Shown: positions 52,364-61,454 of the stretch, piece by piece
Layout of the letters: every line of letters begins with the position of its first letter
Position numbering within the stretch: position 1 is the first letter of the stretch
Assembly (NCBI GenBank): GCA_902506565.1
Contig: LR732703.1
Location: forward strand, 4,554,863 to 4,618,862
Length of the DNA stretch: 64,000 nt
Source: Burkholderiales bacterium 8X
Lineage (GTDB): Bacteria > Pseudomonadota > Gammaproteobacteria > Burkholderiales > Burkholderiaceae_C
Direction: 5' to 3'
Position numbers and translations under genes: made by a program
Notes under the pieces: generated by a model
What the model was told of the DNA's origin: nothing
The model's input: the letters and a program-made list of their open reading frames with translations, nothing else
Databases searched by the model: none

Positions 52364-53134
52364 ATGCTTTCGTCCATCCTGCCCAGTTCGATGCGCCAGT
52401 CCGCCTACCGCCGGAAGTTCATGGACAACGTCGAGGAAAACCTCTTCATGGGGTCCTTCGAAAGCTTCGCAGCCGCGGAGGCGGGTGCGCCGCCCAGCAA
52501 GGCGATCGGCTACGACAACGAGGAAGCGGCCAAGACGCTCTACAGCCACCAGGTCTACTTCTACGATTACCCGGCGCTGTTCTGGCTCGGTCGATCGCTG
52601 GACGCCGGCATGCGCACCGTGTTCGACCTGGGCGGCCATGTCGGAATCAAGTACTACGCGTTCCGCCGCATGCTCGACTACCCGGCGGCCCTGCGCTGGA
52701 CGGTGTGCGACGTGCCCGGCGTCGCCAAGACCGGGCAGGCCCTGGCGGTGGAGCGCGGCGCCACGGCCCAACTCGACTTCTGCACCGACTTTCGTGCGGC
52801 GAGCGGCTATGACGTGCTCTATGCCTCGGGCAGCCTCCAGTACCTGCCGACCCGCATCGCGGAAATCATCGCGGCGCTGCCGGTCAAGCCGCGCCGCATC
52901 ATCCTGAACACCACCGCCGTGCATCCCGAGCGCACGCTCTTCACGCTCAACAGCATCGGCTTCGCGGTCTGCCCGTACCGCATCCAGCACCAGGACGAAC
53001 TTTTGGCCGAGCTCACCGCGTCGGGCTACAAGCGCCGCGACGTCTGGCGCAACGAAGGCAAGCCGATCGAGGTGCCTTTCGTCGACGGCGGCGACAAGCC
53101 CTACTACGCGGGCTGCTGCTTCGACCTGGTGTAG
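52364..53134 (+). CDS. TIGR04325-like putative methyltransferase
   Basis: 256 residues. The Rossmann-like core starts 'GMRTVFDLGGHVGIKYYAF' with 'WTVCDVPGVAKTGQALAVER', 'GYDVLYASGSLQYLPTRIAE' and 'RIILNTTAVHPERTLFTLNS'. This matches the TIGR04325 family of putative SAM methyltransferases, common beside surface-polysaccharide genes. Alone here. The opening 'ENLFMGSFESFAAAEAGA' is also typical of the family. Confidence 0.78.
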   Translation: MLSSILPSSMRQSAYRRKFMDNVEENLFMGSFESFAAAEAGAPPSKAIGYDNEEAAKTLYSHQVYFYDYPALFWLGRSLDAGMRTVFDLGGHVGIKYYAFRRMLDYPAALRWTVCDVPGVAKTGQALAVERGATAQLDFCTDFRAASGYDVLYASGSLQYLPTRIAEIIAALPVKPRRIILNTTAVHPERTLFTLNSIGFAVCPYRIQHQDELLAELTASGYKRRDVWRNEGKPIEVPFVDGGDKPYYAGCCFDLV

Positions 53135-53162
53135 CCGAGGCCGAGCCGCCCGCCCGGACGCT

Positions 53163-54173
53163 TCAGCGCCCGCGCACCATCGACAAGACCTGCGAAGGAT
53201 TCAGCGTCCGGGCCTTTTCCTGGATCGCCGGCAGGTAGCGGGTCTGGATGCCCTGGGCTTCCTGCGCCACGCTGGCGTAGGTGTCCTTCAACATCTGGGT
53301 GGAGAGCGTTCGACCGCCGGCGTAGTAGCGCTTGGCCACGTGCCCGAGCGCATAGGTCGCCGCGAAGCTCATGCCGGAGCTCACCGCCTGGTTGCCGAGG
53401 CCGCGCAGCAGCCCGCCGCCGACCTTGCCGAGCAGCCCGCCGAGGAGCTTGCGCCCGGCCTGCTCCAGGTATTGCGAGGTGAGGCCGACGCCCACCGTGG
53501 CCAGGAAGTCCTTCACATGGCCGCTATCGAGCTCGTAGCCGTGCGCCTTGCCGATGCCGTAGACCAGCTTCATCTGCAGCGGGATGATGGCCATGGTCGA
53601 GAGCGTTTCGGGTAGCAGCTCGAGCGCGCCGTTCAGGATGGCCGCATCGAGGATGGACTTGTCGAGCACGGCTTCGTCGACCAGCGGCCTGGCGGCCGCG
53701 GCGGGCAGCGACGCGGGCGAGGTCGCTGCTGCCGGCACCATCGCCGAGCCGGCCACGCCGGCCGCAGCAGCCGTCACCGCCGGCAAGACCTCGAGCGGCG
53801 CGGAAGCCATGGATTCAGCATCCTTCGAAAACCGCTCCGCCGCCGCCGCTTCGAGACCGAGCAAGGTTCGCACTTCGGCCAGAAAGCGCTTCTCGGTCTC
53901 CGACTGCGTACCGTCCGCATCGCAGACGCACACCGCCATCTCGTAGGCCAGCTGCTTCGCATCCCGGCTTTCGAGGGCCGCGACCAGTTCGGCGAGCGAT
54001 ACCCGCTTCATCAACACGTCCTGGCAGAAGGCCGGCAGATTCATGCCGCCGGAATCCGACAGGCCCTCCGCGATGCGCTTGATTTCGTCGCGTTCTCGGT
54101 CGTGCTTGTCGCCATCCGCGAAGGCGGCCAAGAGACTCAGCTTGACGATGGCCTGGGTTTCGACAGGGGTCAT
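53163..54173 (-). CDS. TerB-like protein with C-terminal hydrophobic domain
   Basis: 336 residues from the ATG at 54173. The N-terminal domain (about 1-110) is TerB/DUF533-like: 'AIVKLSLLAAFADGDKHDRE', 'YEMAVCVCDADGTQSETEKR'. After an Ala/Pro linker, the C-terminal 170 residues ('QMKLVYGIGKAHGYELDSGH', 'FAATYALGHVAKRYYAGG') resemble the YcjF/DUF697 domain, with amphipathic helices likely to associate with membrane. Function unknown. Divergent from creB. Confidence 0.72.
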   Translation of the reverse strand: MTPVETQAIVKLSLLAAFADGDKHDRERDEIKRIAEGLSDSGGMNLPAFCQDVLMKRVSLAELVAALESRDAKQLAYEMAVCVCDADGTQSETEKRFLAEVRTLLGLEAAAAERFSKDAESMASAPLEVLPAVTAAAAGVAGSAMVPAAATSPASLPAAAARPLVDEAVLDKSILDAAILNGALELLPETLSTMAIIPLQMKLVYGIGKAHGYELDSGHVKDFLATVGVGLTSQYLEQAGRKLLGGLLGKVGGGLLRGLGNQAVSSGMSFAATYALGHVAKRYYAGGRTLSTQMLKDTYASVAQEAQGIQTRYLPAIQEKARTLNPSQVLSMVRGR

Positions 54174-54251
54174 GGGATCGGTTCTCCTACGGGGTTCGGC
54201 CCGGTTCGTTCCGCCTCGGCGCCAAAGGTTCCGGGCGCTACCATCGCCGGC

Positions 54252-55073
54252 ATGCCACCCAAGCCCCGGATCCTGATCGCCGAAGACGAATCCGCGATCG
54301 CCGACACGCTTCGCTACGTGCTCGAGACCGACGGCTTCCTGCCCGTGTGGTGCCCGACCGCCGCCGAGGCGATCGCCCGGTTCAGGGCCGAGCCGCCGGC
54401 ACTTGCGATCCTGGACGTCGGCCTTCCGGACATGAATGGTTTCGAGCTTTTCAAGCGGCTGCAAGCGCTGCCCGGCGCCGCGGCCGTTCCGATGCTGTTC
54501 CTCACGGCCCGGAGCGACGAGATCGACCGCGTGGTGGGGCTCGAACTCGGCGCGGACGACTATGTCGCCAAGCCCTTCTCGCCGCGCGAGCTGGTGGCGC
54601 GGGTCAGGAGCATCCTGCGGCGCACGGCACGCCGGACCGACGGCGAAATGGCGGACGAACCCGACGCGGGCGCGTCGAACGGAATGGATCGCGCGACGCC
54701 GCCTTCGCTTTCGTCCCCGCCTTCGTCCAGCGACACCGTTGCGCCGGCTTCGGCACCTGTTTCGCAGCGCGGACCGTTCCAGCTCGACACCGAGCGCATG
54801 CAGATCCGCTACTACGGCCGCCCGCTCGAACTCTCGCGCTACGAATACGGCCTGTTGCGCCTCCTGGTGCAACGCCCCGGGCGGGTCTTCACCCGTGACG
54901 AGCTGCTGCAACAGGTCTGGGACGACGCGAGCGACAGCTTCGATCGCACCGTCGATGCGCACGTCAAGACGCTGCGCGCCAAGCTGCGTGCCATCGCGCC
55001 GGAGGTCGAGCCGATCCGCACCCTGCGCGGCACCGGCTACGCGCTCAACGAAGACCTTCCCGCGTCGACATGA
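54252..55073 (+). CDS. creB: Two-component response regulator, CreB-like
   Basis: 273 residues. An N-terminal receiver domain with phosphoacceptor Asp55 ('LAILDVGLPDMNG'), Thr and Lys of 'FLTARS' and 'YVAKPFSPREL', then a Ser/Pro linker (about 130-175) and an OmpR-type winged helix ('ELSRYEYGLLRLLVQRPGRV', 'RTVDAHVKTLRAKLRA'). The closest known relative by pattern is CreB, which answers penicillin-binding-protein inhibition or metabolic signals. The linker is longer than usual. creC follows. Confidence 0.85.
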   Translation: MPPKPRILIAEDESAIADTLRYVLETDGFLPVWCPTAAEAIARFRAEPPALAILDVGLPDMNGFELFKRLQALPGAAAVPMLFLTARSDEIDRVVGLELGADDYVAKPFSPRELVARVRSILRRTARRTDGEMADEPDAGASNGMDRATPPSLSSPPSSSDTVAPASAPVSQRGPFQLDTERMQIRYYGRPLELSRYEYGLLRLLVQRPGRVFTRDELLQQVWDDASDSFDRTVDAHVKTLRAKLRAIAPEVEPIRTLRGTGYALNEDLPAST

Positions 55074-55095
55074 AGCCCGGCCAAAAGCCGCACGC

Positions 55096-56532
55096 ATGAC
55101 GCGCCGGACCCGCATCTTCATCGGCATCCTGCTGATCTACGGCATCGGCATCGCGTTCTTGCTGTACAGCGTGGTCGCGGACATCGACCCGCGCTACCGC
55201 GAATCCGCCGAGGAGTCGCTGGTCGATACCTCGCAGCTCATGGCCAGCCTGGTCGAGCAGGACGTGATCGCCGGCGCCATCAACACCGCGCGGCTCGAGC
55301 CGCTTTTCAGGAGCGTCTACGCGCGCGCGTTCTCGGCGCAGATCTACAACCTGCACAAGCGCCGGGTCGAACTCCGGATGTACGTGACCGATCGCCGCGG
55401 CCGGGTTCTCTTCGACTCGCTCGGCCGCCACACCGGCGCCGACTTCTCGCGCTGGAGCGACGTGAGCCGCTCGCTGGCCGGGCTGTACGGCGCCCGCACC
55501 ACCCGCGACATCGAAAGCGATCCGGCCACCTCGGTGATGTACGCCGCGGCGCCGGTCCGATGGAACGACGAGATCGTCGGCGTGGTAAGCGTCGGCAAGC
55601 CGGTGCAGAGCTTCGGCCAGTTCGTGATCGACGCGCGGGCCCGCACGATCTGGGTCGGCGTCGGCTCGGCGCTCGCGCTCCTGGTGCTGGCGATCATCGT
55701 GTCGATCTGGCTGGTGCGGCCCTTCGGCCTCATTACCGACTACCTGCGCTGGCTGCGCAGCCAGCGCCAGCCGCCGGGGCTCGGGCGCATGGTCCGGCGC
55801 ATGGTGGACACGCTTCGCAGCAGCCTCGGCGAAGTGCGGGATGCGCTCACCGGCCGCAACTACGTGGCCGACTACGTGCAGACCTTCACCCACGAGATCA
55901 AGAGCCCACTGTCCGCGATCCGCGGTGCCGCCGAGCTGCTGCAGGAACCCGCGATGCCGCAGCCGGAGCGCGAACGGTTCCTCGCCAACATCGCAAACGA
56001 GACCGAACGCATCCAGGAGATCGTCGACCGGATGATGGAGCTGACCGCGCTCGAGGCCCAGCGCGCGCTCGAACGCAGCGAGCCGGTCGCGCTGGCGCCG
56101 CTGTTGCAGCAACTCGCGGCCGGTGCGCGGGATGCGGCGGGCTTGCGCGGCATTCGCCTGGTCGTCGCGATCCAGCAGGAGGCCCAGGTCGAGGGCGACC
56201 CGTTCCTGCTCCGGCGCGCGGTCAGCAACCTGCTGGACAACGCGCTCGATTTCTCGCCGGCCAATGCCGAGGTGGTGTTGGCGCTGCATGTCGAAGGCCG
56301 CCGCGCCCGCATCAGCGTGCGCGACCACGGGCCGGGCGTGCCGGAGTTCGCCAAGGACAAGGTGTTCGAGAAGTTCTATTCGCTCGCGAGGCCGCACACC
56401 CGCCGCAAGAGCACCGGGCTCGGGCTCGCCTTCGTGAAGGAGATCGCCGAGCTGCACCGCGGAAAGGTGGCGCTTTCGAATGCGCCGCGCGGCGGCGCCT
56501 TGGCATCGTTCACGCTGCCGATCGGCGGTTGA
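55096..56532 (+). CDS. creC: Sensor histidine kinase, CreC-like
   Basis: 478 residues from the ATG at 55096. Two membrane helices (about 8-25 and 185-205) flank a periplasmic sensor with 'RRVELRMYVTDRRGRVLFDS' and 'MYAAAPVRWNDEIVGVVSVG', a CreC-type PAS-like fold. Then come HAMP, HisKA with His266 ('QTFTHEIKSPLSAIRGAAEL') and ATPase with 'NLLDNALDFSP' and 'KSTGLGLAFVKEIAELH'. creD, the usual third gene, is missing; PBP1A lies convergent downstream. Confidence 0.87.
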   Translation: MTRRTRIFIGILLIYGIGIAFLLYSVVADIDPRYRESAEESLVDTSQLMASLVEQDVIAGAINTARLEPLFRSVYARAFSAQIYNLHKRRVELRMYVTDRRGRVLFDSLGRHTGADFSRWSDVSRSLAGLYGARTTRDIESDPATSVMYAAAPVRWNDEIVGVVSVGKPVQSFGQFVIDARARTIWVGVGSALALLVLAIIVSIWLVRPFGLITDYLRWLRSQRQPPGLGRMVRRMVDTLRSSLGEVRDALTGRNYVADYVQTFTHEIKSPLSAIRGAAELLQEPAMPQPERERFLANIANETERIQEIVDRMMELTALEAQRALERSEPVALAPLLQQLAAGARDAAGLRGIRLVVAIQQEAQVEGDPFLLRRAVSNLLDNALDFSPANAEVVLALHVEGRRARISVRDHGPGVPEFAKDKVFEKFYSLARPHTRRKSTGLGLAFVKEIAELHRGKVALSNAPRGGALASFTLPIGG

Positions 56533-56595
56533 ACCCGCCCGACCCGTAAAGCCGCCGAACGCAGGCGACCGACATCGGGCGCCGGCTCTTCAACC

Positions 56596-59118
56596 TCAAT
56601 CGCGCGACCGGAAGAAATCGAAGAAGCGATTGCGCGAAGGCGCTGACGGCGAAGGCTCGTTGCCCGCCGGCGGCACCGCATAGGCTTCCGCCGGCGGACT
56701 GCCGCCGAACGCCTCCGCGCCCGGCACCGGCGTCGGCACGATCGGCTCCAGTTCGACCCCCAGGCTGGCCACCGCGCGGCCCGGACCGACATCGTCGTAG
56801 TACAGCTCGCCTTCGGCCATCATCACGCCCGGCGGCGCCTTCAGCTCGGCCACCGGCACGCCCTTCAGGGCGGCCTGCATGTAGTCGATCCAGACCGGCA
56901 GGCTGACGCTGCCGCCGGTCTCGCGGTCGCCGAGCTTGCGCGGCGTGTCGTAGCCCATCCAGACCACCGCCACCCGCGACGGCTGGAAGCCGGCGAACCA
57001 GGTGTCGATCGAATCGTTGGTGGTGCCGGTCTTGCCGTAGAGATCGTTGCGCTTGAGCACCTGGTAGGCGCGCGAGCCGGAGCCGCCCCGCACCACGCTC
57101 TGCAGCAGGTTGGACACCACGTAGGCATTGCGGGCCGGGATTGCGCGCTGGGTCTCGTCCATCGCGGGCGCGGGCGCCTCGAACAGCACTTGCCCGCGGT
57201 GATCGGCGATGCGCGTCACCAGGAGCGGCGCGACCCGCATGCCGCCATTGGCGAACACCGCGTACGCCGTCGCCATCTGCATCGGCGTGACCGAGCCGGC
57301 GCCGAGGGCCATCGGCAGGTAGGCGGGATGCTTGTCGGCGGCGAAACCGAAGTTGCCGACCCATTGCTGCGCGTAGGGCACGCCGATTGCATCCAGCATG
57401 CGGATGGTCACGCTGTTCTTCGACTTCTGGAGCGCACGGCGAAGCGGCATCGGTCCCTCGAAGGTGCCGTCGTAGTTCTTCGGCTCCCAGGGCGCGCCGC
57501 CCGGCGTGGCGGAGGGGTAGCTGAGCGGGCCGTCATTGACCACGGTGGCGGGCGCAAAGCCTTTTTCGAGCGCGGCCGAGTAGATGAAGGGCTTGAAGCT
57601 GGAGCCCGGCTGCCGCCAGGCCTGGGTCACATGGTTGAACTTGTTCTTCTCGAAGTCGAAGCCGCCCACCATCGCCTTGACCGTGCCGTCACGCGGATCG
57701 AGCGCGACCAGCGCGCCCTCGACCTCCGGCTGCTGGGTGATCTCCCATGCGTCCTTCGGCGTCTTCGAGACGCGGATCACCGCGCCCGGGCGCACGCGGA
57801 TCTCGGGCGCCGCCTTGGCTGCCAGGCCCGAGCGCGCCGCCTGCAGCCCGGCGCCGCTGATCTTGAACACCTCGCCATCCGCGCGCACCGCCTCGACCTC
57901 GCGGGCGCTGGCCGACAGCACCACCGCCGACATCATGTCCGGCTCGTCCGGATGCTCCGACAGCACCTCGTCGATCGCATCGTCCCGCTCGCGCGCATCC
58001 GCGGGCAACTCGATGAAGGCCTCGGGGCCGCGGTAGACCTGGCGCCGCTCGTAGTCGAGGATGCCCTTGCGCAATGCCCGGTAGGCGGCCGCCTGCTCGT
58101 CGGCCACCAGCGAGGTGGTCACCTTGAGCCCGCGGGTGTAGGTGCTGTCGCCATATTGCGCGAGCATCAGCTGGCGCACGGTCTCGGCCACGTACTCGGC
58201 ATGGAGCCGATTCGGGTCGGCCGCGTCCTTCAGTTTCAGCGACTCGGCCTTGGCGGCAGCGACCTCGTCCGCGCGGATGAAGCCGGCCTCCTTCATGCGG
58301 TCGATCACGTAGCGCTGCCGCTCCTTGGCACGTTCGAGATTGGCGATCGGGTTGCGGGTGCCGGGCGCCTTCGGGAGGCCCGCCAGCATCGCCGCCTCGG
58401 CCACCGTGACCTGCTGCAAGGGCTTGCCGAAGTAGGTTTCGGAAGCGGCGGCGAAGCCGTAGGCACGATTGCCGAGATAGATCTGGTTGAGGTAGATCTC
58501 CAGGATCTGGTCCTTGCTCAGGCGCTGTTCCAGCCGGTAGGCCAGCAGCACTTCGTAGGCCTTGCGGGTCAACGTGCGTTCCGAACTCAGGAACAGGTTG
58601 CGCGCCACCTGCATCGTGATGGTGGATGCGCCCTGGGCCCGGCCGCCATCGAGGTTGGCGACGAGCGCCCGCGCCAGGCCGAGCATGTCGACCCCGCCGT
58701 GCTCGTAGAAGCGCGCATCCTCGGCGGCCAGCACGGCATTGCGCATCTGGAGCGGAATCGAGGCCAGCGGCACCAGCGTGCGCCGCTCCTCGCCGAACTC
58801 GCCGATCAGCACGCCGTCGGACGAATACACCTGCAGCGGCAGCTTGGGGTGGTAGTCGGCGACCGACGAGATGTCCGGCAGGTTGGGCGAGATCAGCGCA
58901 TAGCCGATGCCGGCGGTGAGCACCAGGGCCAGCACCGTGCCGGCGGCGGCCGCGCCGCCCCAGACGGCGATGCGCCGGAGCCGGGAAGGCTTGCTGCCAG
59001 CGGCTGCGCCATTCGAGCGGACTCGCGCCTTGCGCTCGGGCGGCGTTCCGCCGGGCCGGATCGGGCCGTCGCCCCAGGGATCTTGCTTGGAAGAAGAGGA
59101 TTTTTCGTCGTCGGTCAT
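56596..59118 (-). CDS. mrcA: Penicillin-binding protein 1A (class A)
   Basis: 840 residues from the ATG at 59118. A short cytoplasmic tail, one membrane helix (about 50-75), a GT51 transglycosylase domain with catalytic Glu133 ('AVLAAEDARFYEHGG') and 'GASTITMQVARNLFL', an OB-like insert, and a transpeptidase with Ser506-x-x-Lys ('PGSSFKPF'), 'KSKNSVT' and the 'KTGTT' box at about 696. It polymerises and crosslinks peptidoglycan. The C-terminal tail is Pro/Ser-rich. Convergent with creC. Confidence 0.93.
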   Translation of the reverse strand: MTDDEKSSSSKQDPWGDGPIRPGGTPPERKARVRSNGAAAGSKPSRLRRIAVWGGAAAAGTVLALVLTAGIGYALISPNLPDISSVADYHPKLPLQVYSSDGVLIGEFGEERRTLVPLASIPLQMRNAVLAAEDARFYEHGGVDMLGLARALVANLDGGRAQGASTITMQVARNLFLSSERTLTRKAYEVLLAYRLEQRLSKDQILEIYLNQIYLGNRAYGFAAASETYFGKPLQQVTVAEAAMLAGLPKAPGTRNPIANLERAKERQRYVIDRMKEAGFIRADEVAAAKAESLKLKDAADPNRLHAEYVAETVRQLMLAQYGDSTYTRGLKVTTSLVADEQAAAYRALRKGILDYERRQVYRGPEAFIELPADARERDDAIDEVLSEHPDEPDMMSAVVLSASAREVEAVRADGEVFKISGAGLQAARSGLAAKAAPEIRVRPGAVIRVSKTPKDAWEITQQPEVEGALVALDPRDGTVKAMVGGFDFEKNKFNHVTQAWRQPGSSFKPFIYSAALEKGFAPATVVNDGPLSYPSATPGGAPWEPKNYDGTFEGPMPLRRALQKSKNSVTIRMLDAIGVPYAQQWVGNFGFAADKHPAYLPMALGAGSVTPMQMATAYAVFANGGMRVAPLLVTRIADHRGQVLFEAPAPAMDETQRAIPARNAYVVSNLLQSVVRGGSGSRAYQVLKRNDLYGKTGTTNDSIDTWFAGFQPSRVAVVWMGYDTPRKLGDRETGGSVSLPVWIDYMQAALKGVPVAELKAPPGVMMAEGELYYDDVGPGRAVASLGVELEPIVPTPVPGAEAFGGSPPAEAYAVPPAGNEPSPSAPSRNRFFDFFRSRD

Positions 59119-59347
59119 GTGGCACCCATGCTCGCGCGGCTGGCAGAAGGGCGTGTGAAGTCCTGTAACCCGCGACTTCACACGGAGTTCACACAAGCCG
59201 GCAGCACCGCCTCGGACTTCCGCCAGCCTTCGCCGCGGCTTCCTATTGTCTTCTCCGGCGGATTCGACAGTGGACCGGTGCGCCATCGCGGCTTCGCGAA
59301 CGCATCCACCAACCGAACCGATCGACTTCCCGAAAAGGACTGCCGCC

Positions 59348-61444
59348 ATGCGAGCGACCCGAATGTTTCACCTGCCACGCCTTTCAAGCCGACCCGGCGC
59401 CCGGCTGTGGCTCGCCACCACCTGCCTGGCCGCAGCGAGCTTCGTGCTGCTCGTGCTGGCGCGGCCGCTCCATGCCCAGGAGGCCGCGCCGCGCGCCGCC
59501 ACCGAGAGCCCGTACTTCTTCGTCAGGAGCGACGATCCCGCACTCGACCGGCTGCCGCTCAAGGGCACCGAGGTCGAGGTCAAGGTCACCGGCGTGATCG
59601 CCGACGTCACGGTCACGCAGCACTACCGCAACGAGGGCAACCGCCCGATCGAGGCGCGCTACGTGTTCCCCGGCTCGACCCGGGCCGCGGTCGGCGGCCT
59701 GAACGTGCGCCTCGGCGATCGCCTGGTCACCGCGCAGATCCGCGAGAAGCAGCAGGCCCGCATCGAATACGACGCCGCGCGGGACGAGGGCAAGACCGCG
59801 GCGCTGCTCGAGCAGCACCTGCCGAACGTGTTCCAGATGAACGTCGCCAACATCCTGCCGGGCGACGACGTGAAGGTCGAGCTGCGCTACACCGAGCTCC
59901 TGGTGCCGCAGGCCGGAAGCTATCGTTTCGTGTTCCCCACCGTGGTCGGGCCGCGCTACAACAGCCCGGCTTCGGAAAACAGCGCGGCGCGCTGGGTGGC
60001 TCAGCCGACCTTGCGAGCCGGCGCGCCGAGCCCGGCCGCCTTCGGCATCAAGGTCGCGCTGCAGGCACCGGTCGGCGTGCATGACGTGCGTTCCGCGACC
60101 CACCCGATCGAGCTGCGCCAGAGCGACGGCGACCGCCGCGCCGACATCGCCCTCGCGCCCTCCCCGCAGGCGGCGAACGACCGCGACTTCGTGCTCGACT
60201 GGCGCTTGGCCGGCGACCGGATCGAGTCGGGCCTGATGCTCTACCGCGGCCAGGGCGAGAACCCCGAGAACTTCTTCCTCGCGATGATCGAGCCGCCCCG
60301 CTCGGTCGCGGCCAGCGCGATCTCGCCGCGCGACTACATCTTCGTGGTCGACATCTCGGGCTCGATGCACGGCTTTCCGCTCGATACCGCCGAGACCATG
60401 CTCGAGCGGCTGATCGGCGGCCTGCGACCGAGCGACACCTTCAACGTGCTGCTGTTCTCGGGCAGCAACAAGATGCTTGCGCCGCATTCGGTGCCGGCCA
60501 CGCGCGCCAACATCGAGCGGGCCCTCGCGACGCTCGCCGACTACCGCGGCGGCGGCGGCACCGAGCTGATCCCGGCGCTCAAGCGCGCCTATGCCGAGCC
60601 CAAGGCCGAAGAGGTCTCGCGCACGGTCGTGGTGGTCACCGACGGCTACGTCACGGTCGAGCGCGAAGCCTTCGAGCTGGTGCGCAAGAACCTGTCGAAG
60701 GCCAACCTGTTCGCCTTCGGCATCGGCAGCTCGGTCAATCGCCACCTGATCGAAGGCCTGGCGCGTGCCGGCCGGGGCGAACCCTTCGTGCTCACCGATC
60801 CGATCCAGGCGCCGGCCGAGGCGGCGCGCTTTCGCCGCATGATCGAGTCGCCGGTCCTGACCGGCGTCAAGGCGCGCTTCGAAGGTTTCGACGCCTACGA
60901 CGTCGAGCCCGCGGCGCTGCCCGACGTGCTGGCCGAACGCCCGGTCGTGGTGTTCGGCAAGTGGCGCGGCGAAGCGCGCGGGAGCCTGGTGCTCGAAGGG
61001 CGTGGTGCAGCCGGCGCATACCGCCAGGTGCTGAAGGTCGAGGATGCGGCGCGGCCGGATGCGACCGGCTCCGCCTTGCGGGCGCTCTGGGCGCGGCATC
61101 GCATCGAAAGCCTCGGCGACCAGGAAGCGCTCGAAGGCGGCGACGCCTTGAAGGGCCGGATCACCGAGCTGGGCCTGCGCTACGGCCTGCTGACCTCGTA
61201 CACCAGCTTCATCGCGGTCGACCAGCGGGTACGCAACACCGCGCCGTCCACCGGCGCCACCGTCGACCAGCCGCAGCCGCTGCCCCACGGCGTGGACGAA
61301 CGCGCGGTCGGCGGCAGCCTGGGTGCCGAGGTGCCGAGCACGCCCGAGCCGGAGCTTTTCGGCGCCATCGCCGTGGTGCTTTCGATGCTGGCGATGATTC
61401 GCCGTCGCTCGCGCCGGCGCGACGAACGCCGCTTCACCGCCTGA
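59348..61444 (+). CDS. VIT/VWA surface protein with PEP-CTERM-like sorting tail
   Basis: 698 residues from the ATG at 59348 with AAGGA upstream. Signal peptide to about 42; VIT domain (about 55-180) with 'GVIADVTVTQHYRNEGNRPI' and 'QHLPNVFQMNVANILPGDDV'; VWA domain with MIDAS motif D335-x-S-x-S ('FVVDISGSMHGF') and 'GGTELIPALKRAY'. The C-terminus carries 'VPSTPEPE' (about 662-669), a 16-residue hydrophobic helix and an Arg cluster: the three-part exosortase sorting signal. It resembles the marine proteobacterial sortase-target family (TIGR03788-like) but with an exosortase instead of a sortase downstream. Confidence 0.87.
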   Translation: MRATRMFHLPRLSSRPGARLWLATTCLAAASFVLLVLARPLHAQEAAPRAATESPYFFVRSDDPALDRLPLKGTEVEVKVTGVIADVTVTQHYRNEGNRPIEARYVFPGSTRAAVGGLNVRLGDRLVTAQIREKQQARIEYDAARDEGKTAALLEQHLPNVFQMNVANILPGDDVKVELRYTELLVPQAGSYRFVFPTVVGPRYNSPASENSAARWVAQPTLRAGAPSPAAFGIKVALQAPVGVHDVRSATHPIELRQSDGDRRADIALAPSPQAANDRDFVLDWRLAGDRIESGLMLYRGQGENPENFFLAMIEPPRSVAASAISPRDYIFVVDISGSMHGFPLDTAETMLERLIGGLRPSDTFNVLLFSGSNKMLAPHSVPATRANIERALATLADYRGGGGTELIPALKRAYAEPKAEEVSRTVVVVTDGYVTVEREAFELVRKNLSKANLFAFGIGSSVNRHLIEGLARAGRGEPFVLTDPIQAPAEAARFRRMIESPVLTGVKARFEGFDAYDVEPAALPDVLAERPVVVFGKWRGEARGSLVLEGRGAAGAYRQVLKVEDAARPDATGSALRALWARHRIESLGDQEALEGGDALKGRITELGLRYGLLTSYTSFIAVDQRVRNTAPSTGATVDQPQPLPHGVDERAVGGSLGAEVPSTPEPELFGAIAVVLSMLAMIRRRSRRRDERRFTA

Positions 61445-61454
61445 GGAGATCTCG

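Noticed and set aside
57190-60084. 964-codon plus-strand open frame opposite PBP1A
   Set aside because: Shadow of PBP1A running into the VIT/VWA gene in another frame; no motif, no start signal.
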